Source: Streptomyces mexicanus
Lineage (GTDB): Bacteria; Actinomycetota; Actinomycetes; Streptomycetales; Streptomycetaceae
DNA length: 44,674 nt
Reading direction: 5' to 3'
NCBI RefSeq assembly: GCF_902506575.1
Contig: NZ_LR732544.1
Span: 4,733,444 to 4,778,117, forward strand
Shown: piece by piece, positions 1 through 8,144 of the stretch
How the letters are laid out: the number at the start of each line of letters is the position of its first letter
Position numbering within the stretch: position 1 is the first letter of the stretch
The notes under the pieces: generated by a model
Told to the model about the DNA's origin: nothing
Databases searched by the model: none
The model's input: the letters and a program-made list of their open reading frames with translations, nothing else
Translations under genes and position numbers: made by a program

Positions 1-277
1 GGGTGGGATGGGTTTCTTTTCCCGCTTGCCCACTCACGTGCGCTTCAGGCTAGTCCGTTCCGTTCCGGTACGCCCTGGTGAGCGGTCCGTCCGGACCGGC
101 GGCCGCCCGGGCGGACTGGTTCCGACGGGCTGCCCCGACCCCGGTACGCTGCCGTACGCCGCATCGGGCGTCCTCCGTCGCACCCGACGCACCTTTCGCC
201 CGCGTCGCCCACGTCGCTCACGCCCGGCAGACCCACGTCGGACTCGTCGGACCCACGTCAGAAAGGCAGCGCCACCT
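1..277. other. Window start, upstream region of the lipoprotein gene
   Basis: No gene is supported here. The open frame continues upstream of the lipoprotein start, but the residues are Arg/Pro-rich and look like read-through of GC-rich DNA. The last 80 bases contain three copies of a CCCACGTC-type element (near 209, 231 and 250), which could be regulatory or chance. Any gene to the left of base 1 is not visible. Confidence 0.4.
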
Positions 278-1036
278 GTGACTGCGATTCCCCAGGGCCG
301 TATCCGCCGGGCCGCGCTGAGGGGCGCGCTGTGCGCGCTGGCCGCCGTCACCGGCGCGGGGCTCGCGGGATGCTCGGGGCAGGACCCGGACGCGGGCACC
401 AACGGGGTGGGGAAGCTGTCCGCCGGACAGATCCAGAGCCGGACCCGGGCGGCGGCGGACGCGGCCCGTTCCGTCCGCCTGGCGGGGAACGTGGTCAGCA
501 ACGGCCGCACCTACCGGCTGGACATGAGGCTGTCCTCCGACGGCGGCACCGGGTCGGTCACCTCGCAGGGGGCGACCTTCGACCTGCTGCGGGTGGGCGA
601 GCAGCTGTACCTGAAGGCGGACGCCGCGTTCTGGAGCCGCGCCGACGGCGGGAAGGGAGACGGCAAGGACTCCGGGGCGGCCGAGAAGCTCGACGGCAAG
701 TACGTCAAGGTGCCGCAGGGCGACCCCTCCTACCAGCGGTTCAGCGGCTTCACCGACAAGAAGGTGCTGCTCGGCGGCCTGCTGACGCTGCACGGCACGC
801 TGGCCAAGGACGGCCACCACGAGCAGGCGGGCGTCCGCACGATCCGCATCACCGGCTCGGGCGGCACCGGCGGCACCCTGGACGTCTCCCTGAAGGGCAC
901 GCCCTACCCGCTGCGCCTGGTGCGCGCGGGCGACGCGGGCACGCTGACCTTCTCGGAGTGGGACAAGAGCGTCCCGCTGGCCGAGCCGGACAAGAGCCGG
1001 ACGGTCGACTACGGCAAGCAGCTGCCGGCTTCCTGA
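278..1036 (+). CDS. Secreted lipoprotein, LppX/LprG-like fold likely
   Basis: This is a predicted 252-residue lipoprotein. The N-terminus has basic residues (RIRR), a hydrophobic stretch and a lipobox LAGC with the lipidated Cys at residue 32. It is therefore exported and anchored on the outer face of the membrane. The mature part contains GQIQSRTRAAADAARSVRL and alternating beta-rich segments, typical of the actinobacterial LppX/LprG-type lipid- or glycolipid-binding lipoproteins. The family call is by sequence feel only and the ligand is unknown. GTG at 278 is chosen because it puts the signal peptide at the N-terminus, and a GAAAGG element lies 11 bases upstream. The longer frame adds only Arg/Pro-rich residues. 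The following gene is convergent. Confidence 0.75.
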   Translation: MTAIPQGRIRRAALRGALCALAAVTGAGLAGCSGQDPDAGTNGVGKLSAGQIQSRTRAAADAARSVRLAGNVVSNGRTYRLDMRLSSDGGTGSVTSQGATFDLLRVGEQLYLKADAAFWSRADGGKGDGKDSGAAEKLDGKYVKVPQGDPSYQRFSGFTDKKVLLGGLLTLHGTLAKDGHHEQAGVRTIRITGSGGTGGTLDVSLKGTPYPLRLVRAGDAGTLTFSEWDKSVPLAEPDKSRTVDYGKQLPAS

Positions 1037-1143
1037 CCGGGCGGTGCGGGACGCGCCGTAGCTCCGTCGCCCTGCCGACTTGTCGGCCCGGCCGCGTGGG
1101 ACTGCCGTCGCCCGAGGCCCCGCCGCCCGTCAGACGCAGCGGC

Positions 1144-1659
1144 TCATCCGCGCCGCTTGCGCTTCTTCAGCAGCAGCCGGGGCAGCCCGGCCGGCACCGG
1201 CCGGCGGGTCGTCACCGGCGTGGGCAGCGGCGCCGCGGCCAGGGAGCCGTCCGGCAGCGGCGCGGTGCTCCCGGTGGGTTCCAGGCGCACCACGCGGCAC
1301 TCGCGGGCCCAGCGCTCGGTGACGGCCTCGCCGTCGGGAGCGTTCAGGCGCTTGCCCTTCAGCTCGGCCACCGTCTCCTGCCACGCCTCGGACCCCGGGG
1401 CCTGCTCCACGACCGTCGCGGTCCAGGTGACCAGTCGGCCGCCCTTGTCCTTGCTGCGCACGGTCACCTCGGCCGTGGCCCCGTCGGTCAGGTGCGTCAG
1501 CGGCTGCTCGCCGGGCCCGTCGCCGACCAGGCAGGCCGCGCCCGCGTGCCAGACGTGCCACAGGGGCCGGGCCGGGACACCCGGGGCCGCGACCCAGATG
1601 AGGCCGGACTTCTTGGTGGCCTCCTCGACGAGGGCCAGGTCGAGCAGCTCGCTAGTCAT
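1144..1659 (-). CDS. Conserved hypothetical, FMN split-barrel-like small protein
   Basis: A 171-residue soluble protein with no signal peptide or membrane segment. The N-terminal two thirds (SGLIWVAAPG, PLWHVWHAGAACLVGDG, ATAEVTVRSKDKGGRLVTWTA) resemble a small beta-barrel of the pyridoxamine-5-phosphate-oxidase or FMN-binding type. No cofactor motif is certain. The C-terminus is Pro/Leu-rich and ends in a basic KKRKRR tail. It starts 22 bases after the corA stop on the same strand, so the two are probably co-transcribed. I see no clear Shine-Dalgarno sequence before the ATG, so coupling to corA translation is possible. Function unknown. Confidence 0.75.
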   Translation of the reverse strand: MTSELLDLALVEEATKKSGLIWVAAPGVPARPLWHVWHAGAACLVGDGPGEQPLTHLTDGATAEVTVRSKDKGGRLVTWTATVVEQAPGSEAWQETVAELKGKRLNAPDGEAVTERWARECRVVRLEPTGSTAPLPDGSLAAAPLPTPVTTRRPVPAGLPRLLLKKRKRRG

Positions 1660-1681
1660 GGCAGAAGGGTAACGAGGCCGC

Positions 1682-2797
1682 TCACAGCCAGCCGTTGCGC
1701 TTGAGTGTGCGGTGGATGCCGAGACAGATCGTGGCCGTGATCGCCATGATCACCGGGTAGCCGTACTTCCAGTGCAGCTCCGGCATGTACTTGAAGTTCA
1801 TGCCGTACACCCCGCACACCATCGTCGGCACGGCGATGATCGCGGCCCAGGCGGTGATCTTGCGCATGTCCTCGTTCTGCGCCACGGAGGCCTGCGCGAG
1901 GTTGGCCTGGAGGATGGAGTTGAGCAGTTCGTCGAAGCCCATGACCTGCTCCTGCACGCGGGCCAGGTGGTCGGCCACGTCCCGGAAGTACTTCTGGATG
2001 TCCGGGTCGATCAGCCGCATCGGGCGCTCGCTCAGCAGCTGCATGGGCCGCAGCAGCGGCGAGACCGCCCGCTTGAACTCCATCACCTCGCGCTTGAGCT
2101 GGTAGATCCGGCCGGCGTCGGTGCCGCGCGGGGTGCCGCCGCGGCCCGGGGAGAACACCTCGGTCTCCACCTCGTCCACGTCGTCCTGCAGCGAGGCGGC
2201 GACCGCGATGTAGCCGTCGACGACGTGGTCGGCGATGGCGTGCAGCACCGCCGAGGGGCCCTTGGCCAGCAGCTCGGGCTCGTCCTGGAGGCGGTGGCGC
2301 AGCGCGCGCAGCGAGCCCTGGCCGCCGTGCCGGACGGTGATGAAGAAGTCCCGTCCGGTGAAGCACATCACCTCGCCGGTCTCGACGACCTCGCTGTTGG
2401 CGGTGAGCTGGTCGTGGTCGACGTAGTGGATGGTCTTGAAGACGGTGAACAGGGAGTCGTCGTAGCGCTCCAGCTTGGGCCGCTGGTGGGCCTGGACGGC
2501 GTCCTCGACGGCCAGCGGGTGCAGCCCGAACTCGGTGGCGATCCCCGCGAACTCGGCCTCCGTCGGCTCGTGCAGCCCGATCCACACGAAGCCGCCGTCG
2601 CGCCGCACCTCGCGCATGGCCTCCTGCGGCGACAGCGGCGCGGCCGTCTGCACGCGCACGCCGTCGCGGTAGACGGCGCAGTCGACGACGGCGGAGGGCG
2701 TGGCCGGGTCGCGGGTGGTGTCGTAGGTGCCGTTGTCCTTGCGCGGCGCAGGGCGGGACGGGCGGACCACGGCACGCAGATCACGGATCATGGACAT
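1682..2797 (-). CDS. corA: CorA-family Mg2+/Co2+ transport protein
   Basis: A 371-residue CorA-type divalent cation channel. The long cytoplasmic N-terminal part carries the family features FVWIGLHEPTEAEF, HPLAVEDAVQAHQRPKLERY and a long helical stalk. Two membrane helices sit at the C-terminus. The first ends in the signature YGMNF (about residue 332), the GMN selectivity motif that defines the family. The protein would form a pentamer in the cytoplasmic membrane. The start ATG at 2797 has AAGGAG seven bases upstream. The frame stays open far upstream, but that part is Arg/Pro-rich leader sequence. The leader contains direct repeats (separate entry). A small soluble protein follows 22 bases downstream. 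Confidence 0.93.
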   Translation of the reverse strand: MSMIRDLRAVVRPSRPAPRKDNGTYDTTRDPATPSAVVDCAVYRDGVRVQTAAPLSPQEAMREVRRDGGFVWIGLHEPTEAEFAGIATEFGLHPLAVEDAVQAHQRPKLERYDDSLFTVFKTIHYVDHDQLTANSEVVETGEVMCFTGRDFFITVRHGGQGSLRALRHRLQDEPELLAKGPSAVLHAIADHVVDGYIAVAASLQDDVDEVETEVFSPGRGGTPRGTDAGRIYQLKREVMEFKRAVSPLLRPMQLLSERPMRLIDPDIQKYFRDVADHLARVQEQVMGFDELLNSILQANLAQASVAQNEDMRKITAWAAIIAVPTMVCGVYGMNFKYMPELHWKYGYPVIMAITATICLGIHRTLKRNGWL

Positions 2798-2871
2798 GGC
2801 AGGGCTCCTTCGCGACGAGCGACGAAGAGGCGCCGCGCGGCGGCTGGAACTGCCCGGAATGAGGACGTCCT

Positions 2872-2937
2872 GCAGGGTCTTCCACCCGCGGGCACGCGGG
2901 CCGGAAGGTCTTCCGCCCCCCGGGGCGGAAGGTCTTC
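2872..2937 (-). repeat. Three direct repeats in the corA leader
   Basis: Read on the corA strand, the leader contains GAAGACCTTCCG twice (plus-strand copies starting at 2902 and 2926, 24 bases apart) and a degenerate third copy GGAAGACCCTGC (2872-2883). Each full copy contains the palindrome GGAAGACCTTCC with one central mismatch, so each could also fold as a small hairpin. They lie 75-140 bases before the corA start codon. I do not recognise a known Mg2+ riboswitch. Confidence 0.6.
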
Positions 2938-3361
2938 TGCCGGTGACGGCGGAAGAAGGATGTTTCGCACGTCCACAAAGCGGGGAGCACCGCACCGTCG
3001 CGGTGACGGTCTTCGTCACTGATTCGGATCAGACAGACCTAAGGCGCCGGCCGGATCGACCGGTTCGGACGACCAGGCGGACGACGTGCTCTTCCGTTCG
3101 ACGCGCGCAGGGGCACGCAGATGAGAGGTGGCGGTCAGCCGGAGCCAGGACAGCTACATCAGCGGCGGGAAGAGCGGGTGCTACTGCACGGTCGACTTCG
3201 ATCCATGACAGCCCCACCTCCTCCGGCCGGTCCCTCGTAAGGGAGTTCCTTCGGCGTCGGGGCCTGATCGCGATGCTTCTGCATGCCGCCCCGAACCACC
3301 GGGTAAGAGTATCAGCCGCCCGGTGTGTCAAGGTGCCGCTTTGCCCGCTGCTGACGAGTTC

Positions 3362-3367
3362 TATGCT
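3362..3367 (+). promoter_or_regulatory. -10 box for leaderless SUFU transcript
   Basis: TATGCT lies seven bases before the ATG at 3374, with a TTTGCC element 16 bases further upstream (about 3340-3345). That places the expected transcription start on or next to the A of the start codon. No Shine-Dalgarno sequence precedes the ATG, which fits a leaderless mRNA. Confidence 0.5.
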
Positions 3368-3373
3368 CGCCGC

Positions 3374-3970
3374 ATGGTTGATGTTCTTCCTCTGGTCGAG
3401 GCCCGGTTGCGTTCCGCGCTGGGCGAGCCGGACGCGCGCGCGGCGGTCACCTTCCTCGGCACGGACCGCATCGAGGTGTTGCGCTTCCGGGACGAGGACC
3501 AGGAGGGGGAGATCGTCCGCTACGCCACCCTCGGCATGTCGGCCCACCCCATGACCGACCCCACGGCGCTGGTCGCCGACCCCGTGAAGGGGCCGCGCGC
3601 CGAGCTGGTCCTGTCGGTGCGTCACGGCCGCGCCGACACCGACAAGGTGCTGCGCCCGCTGGCGGTGCTCGGGGCGTCCCCGCAAGTGGAGGGCGTGGTG
3701 GTGGCGCCGGGCGCGTCGCTCGACGTGGGCGAGCCGCTGTGGCCGGGCGCCCCGTTCACCTCGGTGCTGGTGGCCGAGCCGGGCGGGCTGGTGGAGGACC
3801 TGGAGCTGGACGAGCCGCTGGATCCCGTGCGGTTCCTGCCGCTGCTGCCGATGACCCCGAACGAGGCGGCGTTCAAGCGCGTGCACGGGGCGCAGGTGCT
3901 GCAGGAGCGCTGGCTGACGCACGGCACGGACCTGCGGGATCCTGCCCGCAGGTCCGTGCCGCTCGACTGA
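3374..3970 (+). CDS. Suppressor-of-fused (SUFU) domain protein
   Basis: A 198-residue cytoplasmic protein matching the bacterial SUFU domain family. Visible family features are RYATLGMSAHPM near residue 55, ELVLSVRHG, and LPLLPMTPNEAAFKRVHG followed by LQERWL near the C-terminus. In other bacteria SUFU domains occur in stand-alone proteins and in toxin-immunity loci, usually as immunity or scaffold proteins. No toxin gene is visible beside this one, so a housekeeping role is equally possible. The ATG at 3374 is preceded by a -10-like TATGCT but no ribosome binding site. It is transcribed toward the MFS gene and both share a terminator hairpin. Confidence 0.75.
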   Translation: MVDVLPLVEARLRSALGEPDARAAVTFLGTDRIEVLRFRDEDQEGEIVRYATLGMSAHPMTDPTALVADPVKGPRAELVLSVRHGRADTDKVLRPLAVLGASPQVEGVVVAPGASLDVGEPLWPGAPFTSVLVAEPGGLVEDLELDEPLDPVRFLPLLPMTPNEAAFKRVHGAQVLQERWLTHGTDLRDPARRSVPLD

Positions 3971-4022
3971 CCGCCGACGGCCGATCGCCGACCGCTGAGG
4001 ACGGCCACCGACCGACCTCGGG

Positions 4023-4088
4023 CGACCGCTTCCGACGGCCGCCTGCCGTCCCCCGGCAACGCCGACCGCTTCGAACGGCCGCCTGCCG
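4023..4088. repeat. 26-bp direct repeat in a convergent gap
   Basis: CGACCGCTTC followed by a GACGGCCGCCTGCCG-type segment occurs at 4023-4048 and again at 4063-4088, 40 bases apart, with about two differences. It lies between the SUFU stop and the shared terminator, outside any coding sequence. Confidence 0.6.
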
Positions 4089-4091
4089 GGA

Positions 4092-4123
4092 CCGCCGCGG
4101 GTGACCGATGTCACCGGCGGCGG
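4092..4123. terminator. Bidirectional terminator hairpin, SUFU and MFS genes
   Basis: CCGCCGC, one unpaired base, GGTGAC, loop CGAT, GTCACC, one unpaired base, GCGGCGG. There is no T-tract on either side, as is common in high-GC actinobacteria. It sits between two convergent genes and could end both transcripts. Confidence 0.6.
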
Positions 4124-4135
4124 CCCGACGGCGCG

Positions 4136-5365
4136 TCAGTTGGCGAAGACCGAGACGCCGTCCTCGGTGGTGTGCTGCGGCTGGAGTTCCTCGGCCTCGT
4201 GCCGCAGCGCCCGCCGCCGCACCAGGACCACCAGCGCGCCCACGACCGCGGTGGCGCCCGCGATCACGAACGGCATGTGGATGTCGCTCCACTCCTCGAT
4301 CTTCGGCGCCAGGTAGGGGGCGGCGGCCGCCGCGAACCAGCGCACGAAGTTGTAGCCGGCGCTGGCCACCGGGCGCGGCGCGTCGGAGACGCCGAGGGCC
4401 AGCTCGGTGTAGACGGTGTTGTTCACGCCGATGAACGCGCCGGACAGGACGGTGCACACGACCGCCGTGGTGTGGTCGCCGTAGCCGAGGATCACCACGT
4501 CCGCGGCGAGCAGCACCAGCGAGCCGCCGAGCACCTTCAGCGAGCCGAAGCGTTCCTGCATCCGCGGGGCCACGAGCACCGAGAAGATCGCGAGCAGCAC
4601 GCCCCAGGCGAAGAACACCGCGCCGGACTTGTACGGCGTCATGTTCAGCACGAACGGCGTGAAGGCCAGCACCGTGAAGAACGTGTAGTTGTAGAAGAAC
4701 GCCGAGATCGCCGCGGAGGCCAGACCGCCGTGGCCGAGGGCCTTGACCGGGTCCAGCAGCGAGGTCTTGCGGGCGGGCTTGGGCTGCTCCTTCAGGAACG
4801 CCGTGATGCACAGGAAGCCGACGGCCATCAGGAACGCCGTGCCGAAGAACGGGTAGCGCCAGCTGGCGTTGCCGAGCAGCGCGCCCACCAGTGGGCCGCA
4901 CGCCATGCCCAGGCCCAGCGCGGACTCGTACAGCAGGATCGCCGCCGCGCTGCCGCCGGCCGCCGCGCCGACGATCACCGCGAGCGCGGTGGAGACGAAC
5001 AGCGCGTTGCCCAGGCCCCAGCCGGCCCGGTAGCCGACCAGCTGGCCGACCGAGCCGGAGGTGCCGGCGAGCGCGGCGAAGACCACGACGAAGGCGAGGC
5101 CGAGCAGCAGGGTCTTGCGGCCGCCGATGCGGCTGGAGACGAAGCCGGTCACCAGCATGGCGATCGCGGTGATCAGGAAGTAGGAGGTGAACAGCAGGGA
5201 GACCTGGCTGGGGGTGGCGTTCAGGCCCTTGGCGATGGACGGCAGGATCGGGTCGACGAGACCGATGCCCATGAAGGCGACGACGGACGCGCCCGCCGTC
5301 GCCCAGACCGCCTTGGGCTGCCGCAGGATGCTGCCCGCTCCCGCGTCGAGGGGGTCGGCGCCCAT
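4136..5365 (-). CDS. MFS transporter, drug-efflux (DHA) type
   Basis: A 409-residue integral membrane protein with about twelve hydrophobic helices. It has the major-facilitator loop 2-3 signature region (SSRIGGRKTLLLGLAF) and the acidic residue in helix 1 (MGIGLVDPILPSIAKGL) seen in DHA1/DHA2 antiporters. It probably exports a hydrophobic compound using the proton gradient; the substrate cannot be read from the sequence. The ATG at 5365 is chosen because GGAG lies seven bases upstream and the longer frame (to 5416) runs through the promoter -10. It has a strong, operator-like AT-rich promoter (separate entries), so it is probably inducible. It stands alone and is convergent with the SUFU gene. 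Confidence 0.88.
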   Translation of the reverse strand: MGADPLDAGAGSILRQPKAVWATAGASVVAFMGIGLVDPILPSIAKGLNATPSQVSLLFTSYFLITAIAMLVTGFVSSRIGGRKTLLLGLAFVVVFAALAGTSGSVGQLVGYRAGWGLGNALFVSTALAVIVGAAAGGSAAAILLYESALGLGMACGPLVGALLGNASWRYPFFGTAFLMAVGFLCITAFLKEQPKPARKTSLLDPVKALGHGGLASAAISAFFYNYTFFTVLAFTPFVLNMTPYKSGAVFFAWGVLLAIFSVLVAPRMQERFGSLKVLGGSLVLLAADVVILGYGDHTTAVVCTVLSGAFIGVNNTVYTELALGVSDAPRPVASAGYNFVRWFAAAAAPYLAPKIEEWSDIHMPFVIAGATAVVGALVVLVRRRALRHEAEELQPQHTTEDGVSVFAN

Positions 5366-5385
5366 GCTGTGCTCCAATCCAGGTG

Positions 5386-5455
5386 AGATGCACCTTGTAA
5401 TGGTTGGCTTATGCACATAGTAAGTTAGGCCAGCTAATTAATGCAAGGCGCATCT
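5386..5455 (-). promoter_or_regulatory. MFS promoter flanked by a 12-bp inverted repeat
   Basis: On the minus strand a near-consensus housekeeping promoter is visible: TTGCAT (5446-5441), an 18-base spacer and TACTAT (5422-5417). The spacer contains the imperfect palindrome TTAGCTGGCCTAA (5425-5437), a plausible repressor operator of MarR or TetR type. The whole promoter is bracketed by AGATGCACCTTG (5386-5397) and CAAGGCGCATCT (5444-5455), which are inverted copies with one mismatch. The region is strikingly AT-rich for this chromosome. No regulator gene is adjacent. Confidence 0.65.
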
Positions 5456-5545
5456 AGTTTCCCGGTCGGTGCTCCGCCCCGGCGTTCCGTCCGGACGGGT
5501 GATCGTCCTTGACGCGGCGCGGTCCGGGTAGGACCGTGGGGCCCT

Positions 5546-6187
5546 ATGAGGGGCGAACCGAGTTGCCCGAAGTGCGGTGGCCGGGTCAGGGCTCCCGGAC
5601 TCTTCAGCGACTCCTGGCAGTGCGATGTGCATGGGACGGTGCATCCGCTGCAGCCCGTGATCCCGCCCAGCGTCGAGGCCCTCAACGTCGTCGTGCACCG
5701 CACGCAGGTGCCCGTGTGGATGCCCTGGCCGCTGCCGGTGGGCTGGCTGTTCACGGGGGTCGCCTACGCCGGTGACGACCGCGGCGGCGGCCGGGCCACC
5801 GCGGTGGCCTGCTCCGGTCCCGGGCCGCTCGGCGGCATGGGCGAGCTGATCCTGGTCGCCGAGGAACTCGGCGTGGGCCTCGGCGCCCGCTACGCCGGCA
5901 TCGACGGCCCCGACCCGGGGTCCTCCCTGGACGTGGAGAAACCGCCGGACGCCAAGGTGCTCGCCGGTGGCCGCCCGACCCCGCTGTGGCTCGTGTCCGG
6001 CACGCCGGCCGACCGCGCGGTCTTCGTCGGCGAGGCCTGCGGGCTGTGGCTGTGGGCGGTGGTCTGGCCCGAGCAGTCGGGGCTGCTGCTCTACGACGAG
6101 CTGGTGCTGGCCGACCTGCGGGAGGCGGGCGCCGAGGTGGAGCTGGTGCCCTGCGGAGCGCTGTCGCCGCGGCTGCTGCACCCCTGA
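5546..6187 (+). CDS. Zinc-ribbon conserved Streptomyces protein (DUF6758-like)
   Basis: A 213-residue cytoplasmic protein of unknown function. The N-terminus (MRGEPSCPKCGGRVRAPG, then WQCDVHG) has a Cys-x2-Cys pair and a later Cys/His, suggesting a single zinc ribbon. The remainder has Trp/Pro-rich strands (VPVWMPWPLPVGWLFTGV) and a C-terminal half with GLWLWAVVWPEQSGLLLYDEL. I recall it as the family now called DUF6758, but the assignment is from memory. The ATG at 5546 lies 11 bases after a TAGGAC hexamer, so its leader is at most a few bases. It is followed on the same strand by the PHP phosphoesterase 139 bases later. Confidence 0.72.
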   Translation: MRGEPSCPKCGGRVRAPGLFSDSWQCDVHGTVHPLQPVIPPSVEALNVVVHRTQVPVWMPWPLPVGWLFTGVAYAGDDRGGGRATAVACSGPGPLGGMGELILVAEELGVGLGARYAGIDGPDPGSSLDVEKPPDAKVLAGGRPTPLWLVSGTPADRAVFVGEACGLWLWAVVWPEQSGLLLYDELVLADLREAGAEVELVPCGALSPRLLHP

Positions 6188-6255
6188 GGCGACCTGCGGG
6201 CGAGGGACGTCGGGCCGCGCCTCCTGTAGGGGGTGCGGGCCGGGTCCGGCTGTGA

Positions 6256-6269
6256 CAGGGCATGCCCTG
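6256..6269. promoter_or_regulatory. 14-bp perfect palindrome before the PHP gene
   Basis: CAGGGCATGCCCTG is a perfect 14-base palindrome about 57 bases before the PHP start codon. A TTATCC element follows at about 6277-6282. It could be an operator for a dimeric regulator in the -35 region. Confidence 0.35.
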
Positions 6270-6325
6270 CCGGCCGTTATCCTTGGGTGTCACCGTCCGT
6301 CCCGTCACCGCCTGGAGTCAGTTTC

Positions 6326-7183
6326 GTGCGCATCGACCTGCACACTCACTCCACCGCCTCCGACGGCACGGACACCCCGGCCGAGCTGGTGCGCAACGCC
6401 GCCGCGGCCGGTCTGGACGTGGTCGCGCTGACCGACCACGACACCACCCGCGGCCATGACGAGGCCCGGGCCGCGCTGCCCGCCGGACTCACCCTGGTCA
6501 CCGGCGCGGAGCTGTCCTGCCGGCTCGACGGCGTCAGCATGCACCTGCTGGCCTACCTCTTCGACCCCACCGAGCCCGCGCTGCTGGCCGAGCGCGAACT
6601 GGTCCGCGACGACCGCGTCCCGCGCGCCAAGGCCATGATCGCCAAGCTGAACGCGCTGGGCGTCCCGGTCACCTGGGAGCAGGTCGCCCGGATCGCCGGG
6701 GACGGCTCGGTCGGCCGCCCGCACGTGGCCTCCGCGCTGGTGGAACTCGGTGTCGTCCCCACCGTGAGCGACGCCTTCACCGACCAGTGGCTGGCCGACG
6801 GCGGCCGGGCGTACGTCGAGAAGCACGAGACGGATCCCTTCGAGGCGATCCGGCTGGTCAAGGGCGCCGGCGGCGTGTGCGTCTTCGCCCACCCGGCCGC
6901 CGCCAAGCGGGGCCGCACGGTGCCGGAGTCCGCGATCGCGGAGATGGCCGCCGCCGGACTCGACGGCATCGAGGTCGACCACATGGACCACGACCCCGAC
7001 ACCCGGGCGCGCCTGCGCGGCCTGGCGAAGGACCTCGGGCTGCTGGTCACCGGCTCCAGCGACTACCACGGCAGCCGCAAGACCGTCTCGCTCGGCGCGT
7101 TCACCACGGACCCCGAGGTCTACGGGGAGATCACCCGCCGCGCGACCGGCGCGTTCCCGGTCCCGGGCACCGGCGGAGCCTGA
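6326..7183 (+). CDS. PHP-domain phosphoesterase (RNase AM / YciV type)
   Basis: A 285-residue polymerase-and-histidinol-phosphatase (PHP) domain enzyme. Metal-binding motifs appear in order: DLHTHS (His6, His8), TDHDT (Asp37, His38, Asp39), GAELSC (Glu62), GRPHVA, FAHPAA and GSSDYHG near the C-terminus. This stand-alone pattern with an inserted helical segment in the middle is that of the TrpH/YciV family. Its characterised members are 3',5'-nucleotide bisphosphate phosphatases or 5'-3' exoribonucleases acting on RNA ends with a trinuclear metal centre. The GTG at 6326 is supported by GGAG nine bases upstream. The next gene on the strand encodes a MarC protein. Confidence 0.85.
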   Translation: MRIDLHTHSTASDGTDTPAELVRNAAAAGLDVVALTDHDTTRGHDEARAALPAGLTLVTGAELSCRLDGVSMHLLAYLFDPTEPALLAERELVRDDRVPRAKAMIAKLNALGVPVTWEQVARIAGDGSVGRPHVASALVELGVVPTVSDAFTDQWLADGGRAYVEKHETDPFEAIRLVKGAGGVCVFAHPAAAKRGRTVPESAIAEMAAAGLDGIEVDHMDHDPDTRARLRGLAKDLGLLVTGSSDYHGSRKTVSLGAFTTDPEVYGEITRRATGAFPVPGTGGA

Positions 7184-7407
7184 CCGCGCACCCCGCGCGT
7201 CCCCGCGCACGCCACCGGTCCGCCGCCAGGCGTGCGGCTCCCGCGCGGTGCCGTCCGCCCGCCCCGCCCGCTGACCGGCAGGCACCTGCGTACGGTGCGC
7301 ACGCTCCCGTGCGGCCGTACGGCCGGCCGGCACGGTGACGGCGGCCGCGGACGCCCTTCCTCACCACCCCCCTTCCGCACGTTCTTCCGCAAGGCTGTTC
7401 CACGCGC

Positions 7408-8013
7408 ATGTTCGACGTCGCCGTCTTCGGCTCCCTGTTCGTCACCCTTTTTGTCATCATGGATCCCCCGGGGATCACACCGATCTTCCTCGCGCTGACC
7501 GCCGGGCGCCCCGGCAAGGTGCAGCGGCGCATGGCCTTCCAGGCCGTCTGCGTGGCCGGCGGAGTCATCGCCGTGTTCGGCGTCCTCGGCCACCAGATCC
7601 TCGGCTATCTGCACGTCTCCGTCCCGGCGCTGATGATCGCGGGCGGGCTGCTCCTGCTGCTGATCGCGCTCGACCTGCTCACCGGCAAGAACGAGGAGCC
7701 CAAGGCGACCAAGGACGTCAACGTGGCGCTGGTCCCGCTGGGCATGCCGCTGCTGGCCGGACCCGGCGCGATCGTGTCGGTCATCCTCGCCGTGCAGAAG
7801 GCCGACAGCGTCACCGCGCAGATATCCGTGTGGTCGGCGATCCTCGCCATCCACGTGGTGCTGTGGCTGGTGATGCGCTACTCGCTGCTGATCATCCGGG
7901 TCATCAAGGACGGCGGCGTGGTGCTGGTGACGCGGCTGGCGGGCATGATGCTCTCCGCGATCGCCGTGCAGCAGATCATCAACGGTGTCACGCAGGTGAT
8001 CCACGGCGCGTGA
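7408..8013 (+). CDS. MarC-family integral membrane protein
   Basis: A 201-residue protein with about six membrane helices. Family motifs are FVIMDPPGITPIFLALT at the N-terminus, the central GMPLLAGPGAI and the C-terminal RLAGMMLSAIAVQQIINGV. MarC proteins were once linked to multiple antibiotic resistance, but that link was not upheld. Some relatives are annotated as amino-acid (NAAT) transporters, so the substrate is uncertain. A strong hairpin 66 bases downstream ends the transcript. Confidence 0.88.
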   Translation: MFDVAVFGSLFVTLFVIMDPPGITPIFLALTAGRPGKVQRRMAFQAVCVAGGVIAVFGVLGHQILGYLHVSVPALMIAGGLLLLLIALDLLTGKNEEPKATKDVNVALVPLGMPLLAGPGAIVSVILAVQKADSVTAQISVWSAILAIHVVLWLVMRYSLLIIRVIKDGGVVLVTRLAGMMLSAIAVQQIINGVTQVIHGA

Positions 8014-8079
8014 GGTCGTGAGGGCCTCACGGCCGCAGGCAGGAAGTCCCCGCAGGTACGAACCCCCCCCGCAGGCACG

Positions 8080-8115
8080 AAGCCCCCGTACGACGCGAGC
8101 GCCGTACGGGGGCTT
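8080..8115. terminator. Terminator between marC-like gene and the 50-aa gene
   Basis: AAGCCCCCGTACG (8080-8092) pairs perfectly with CGTACGGGGGCTT (8103-8115) over 13 bases with a 10-base loop. It lies between convergent genes and can serve both. Just before it, a CCCGCAGG(T/C)ACGAA element is tandemly repeated (about 8049-8087). Confidence 0.8.
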
Positions 8116-8144
8116 CGAAGCTTTGCTGAGGCGGAGCCCGTCGC

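Larger units (their letters stand above)
2798..3373. promoter_or_regulatory. Divergent intergenic region between corA and the SUFU gene
   Basis: These 576 bases hold no convincing coding region. Open frames on both strands are low-complexity shadows. Besides the corA leader repeats I see an imperfect palindrome CTGATTCGGATCAG (3019-3032), a hairpin TCCCTCGTAAGGGA (near 3231) and a GATGCTTCTGCATG hairpin nested in GGGGC/GCCCC (about 3259-3292). The SUFU promoter is at the right edge. No convincing corA -35/-10 pair was found by eye. Confidence 0.45.

Noticed and set aside
331..1704. A 457-codon plus-strand frame overlapping the lipoprotein and the opposite-strand gene
   Set aside because: Out-of-frame shadow; Arg/Gly-rich, crosses two better-supported genes and has no domain.
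2851..2880. A GGAAT that could be a SigR -35 element
   Set aside because: No GTT occurs 18 or 19 bases downstream, unlike the three accepted sites.
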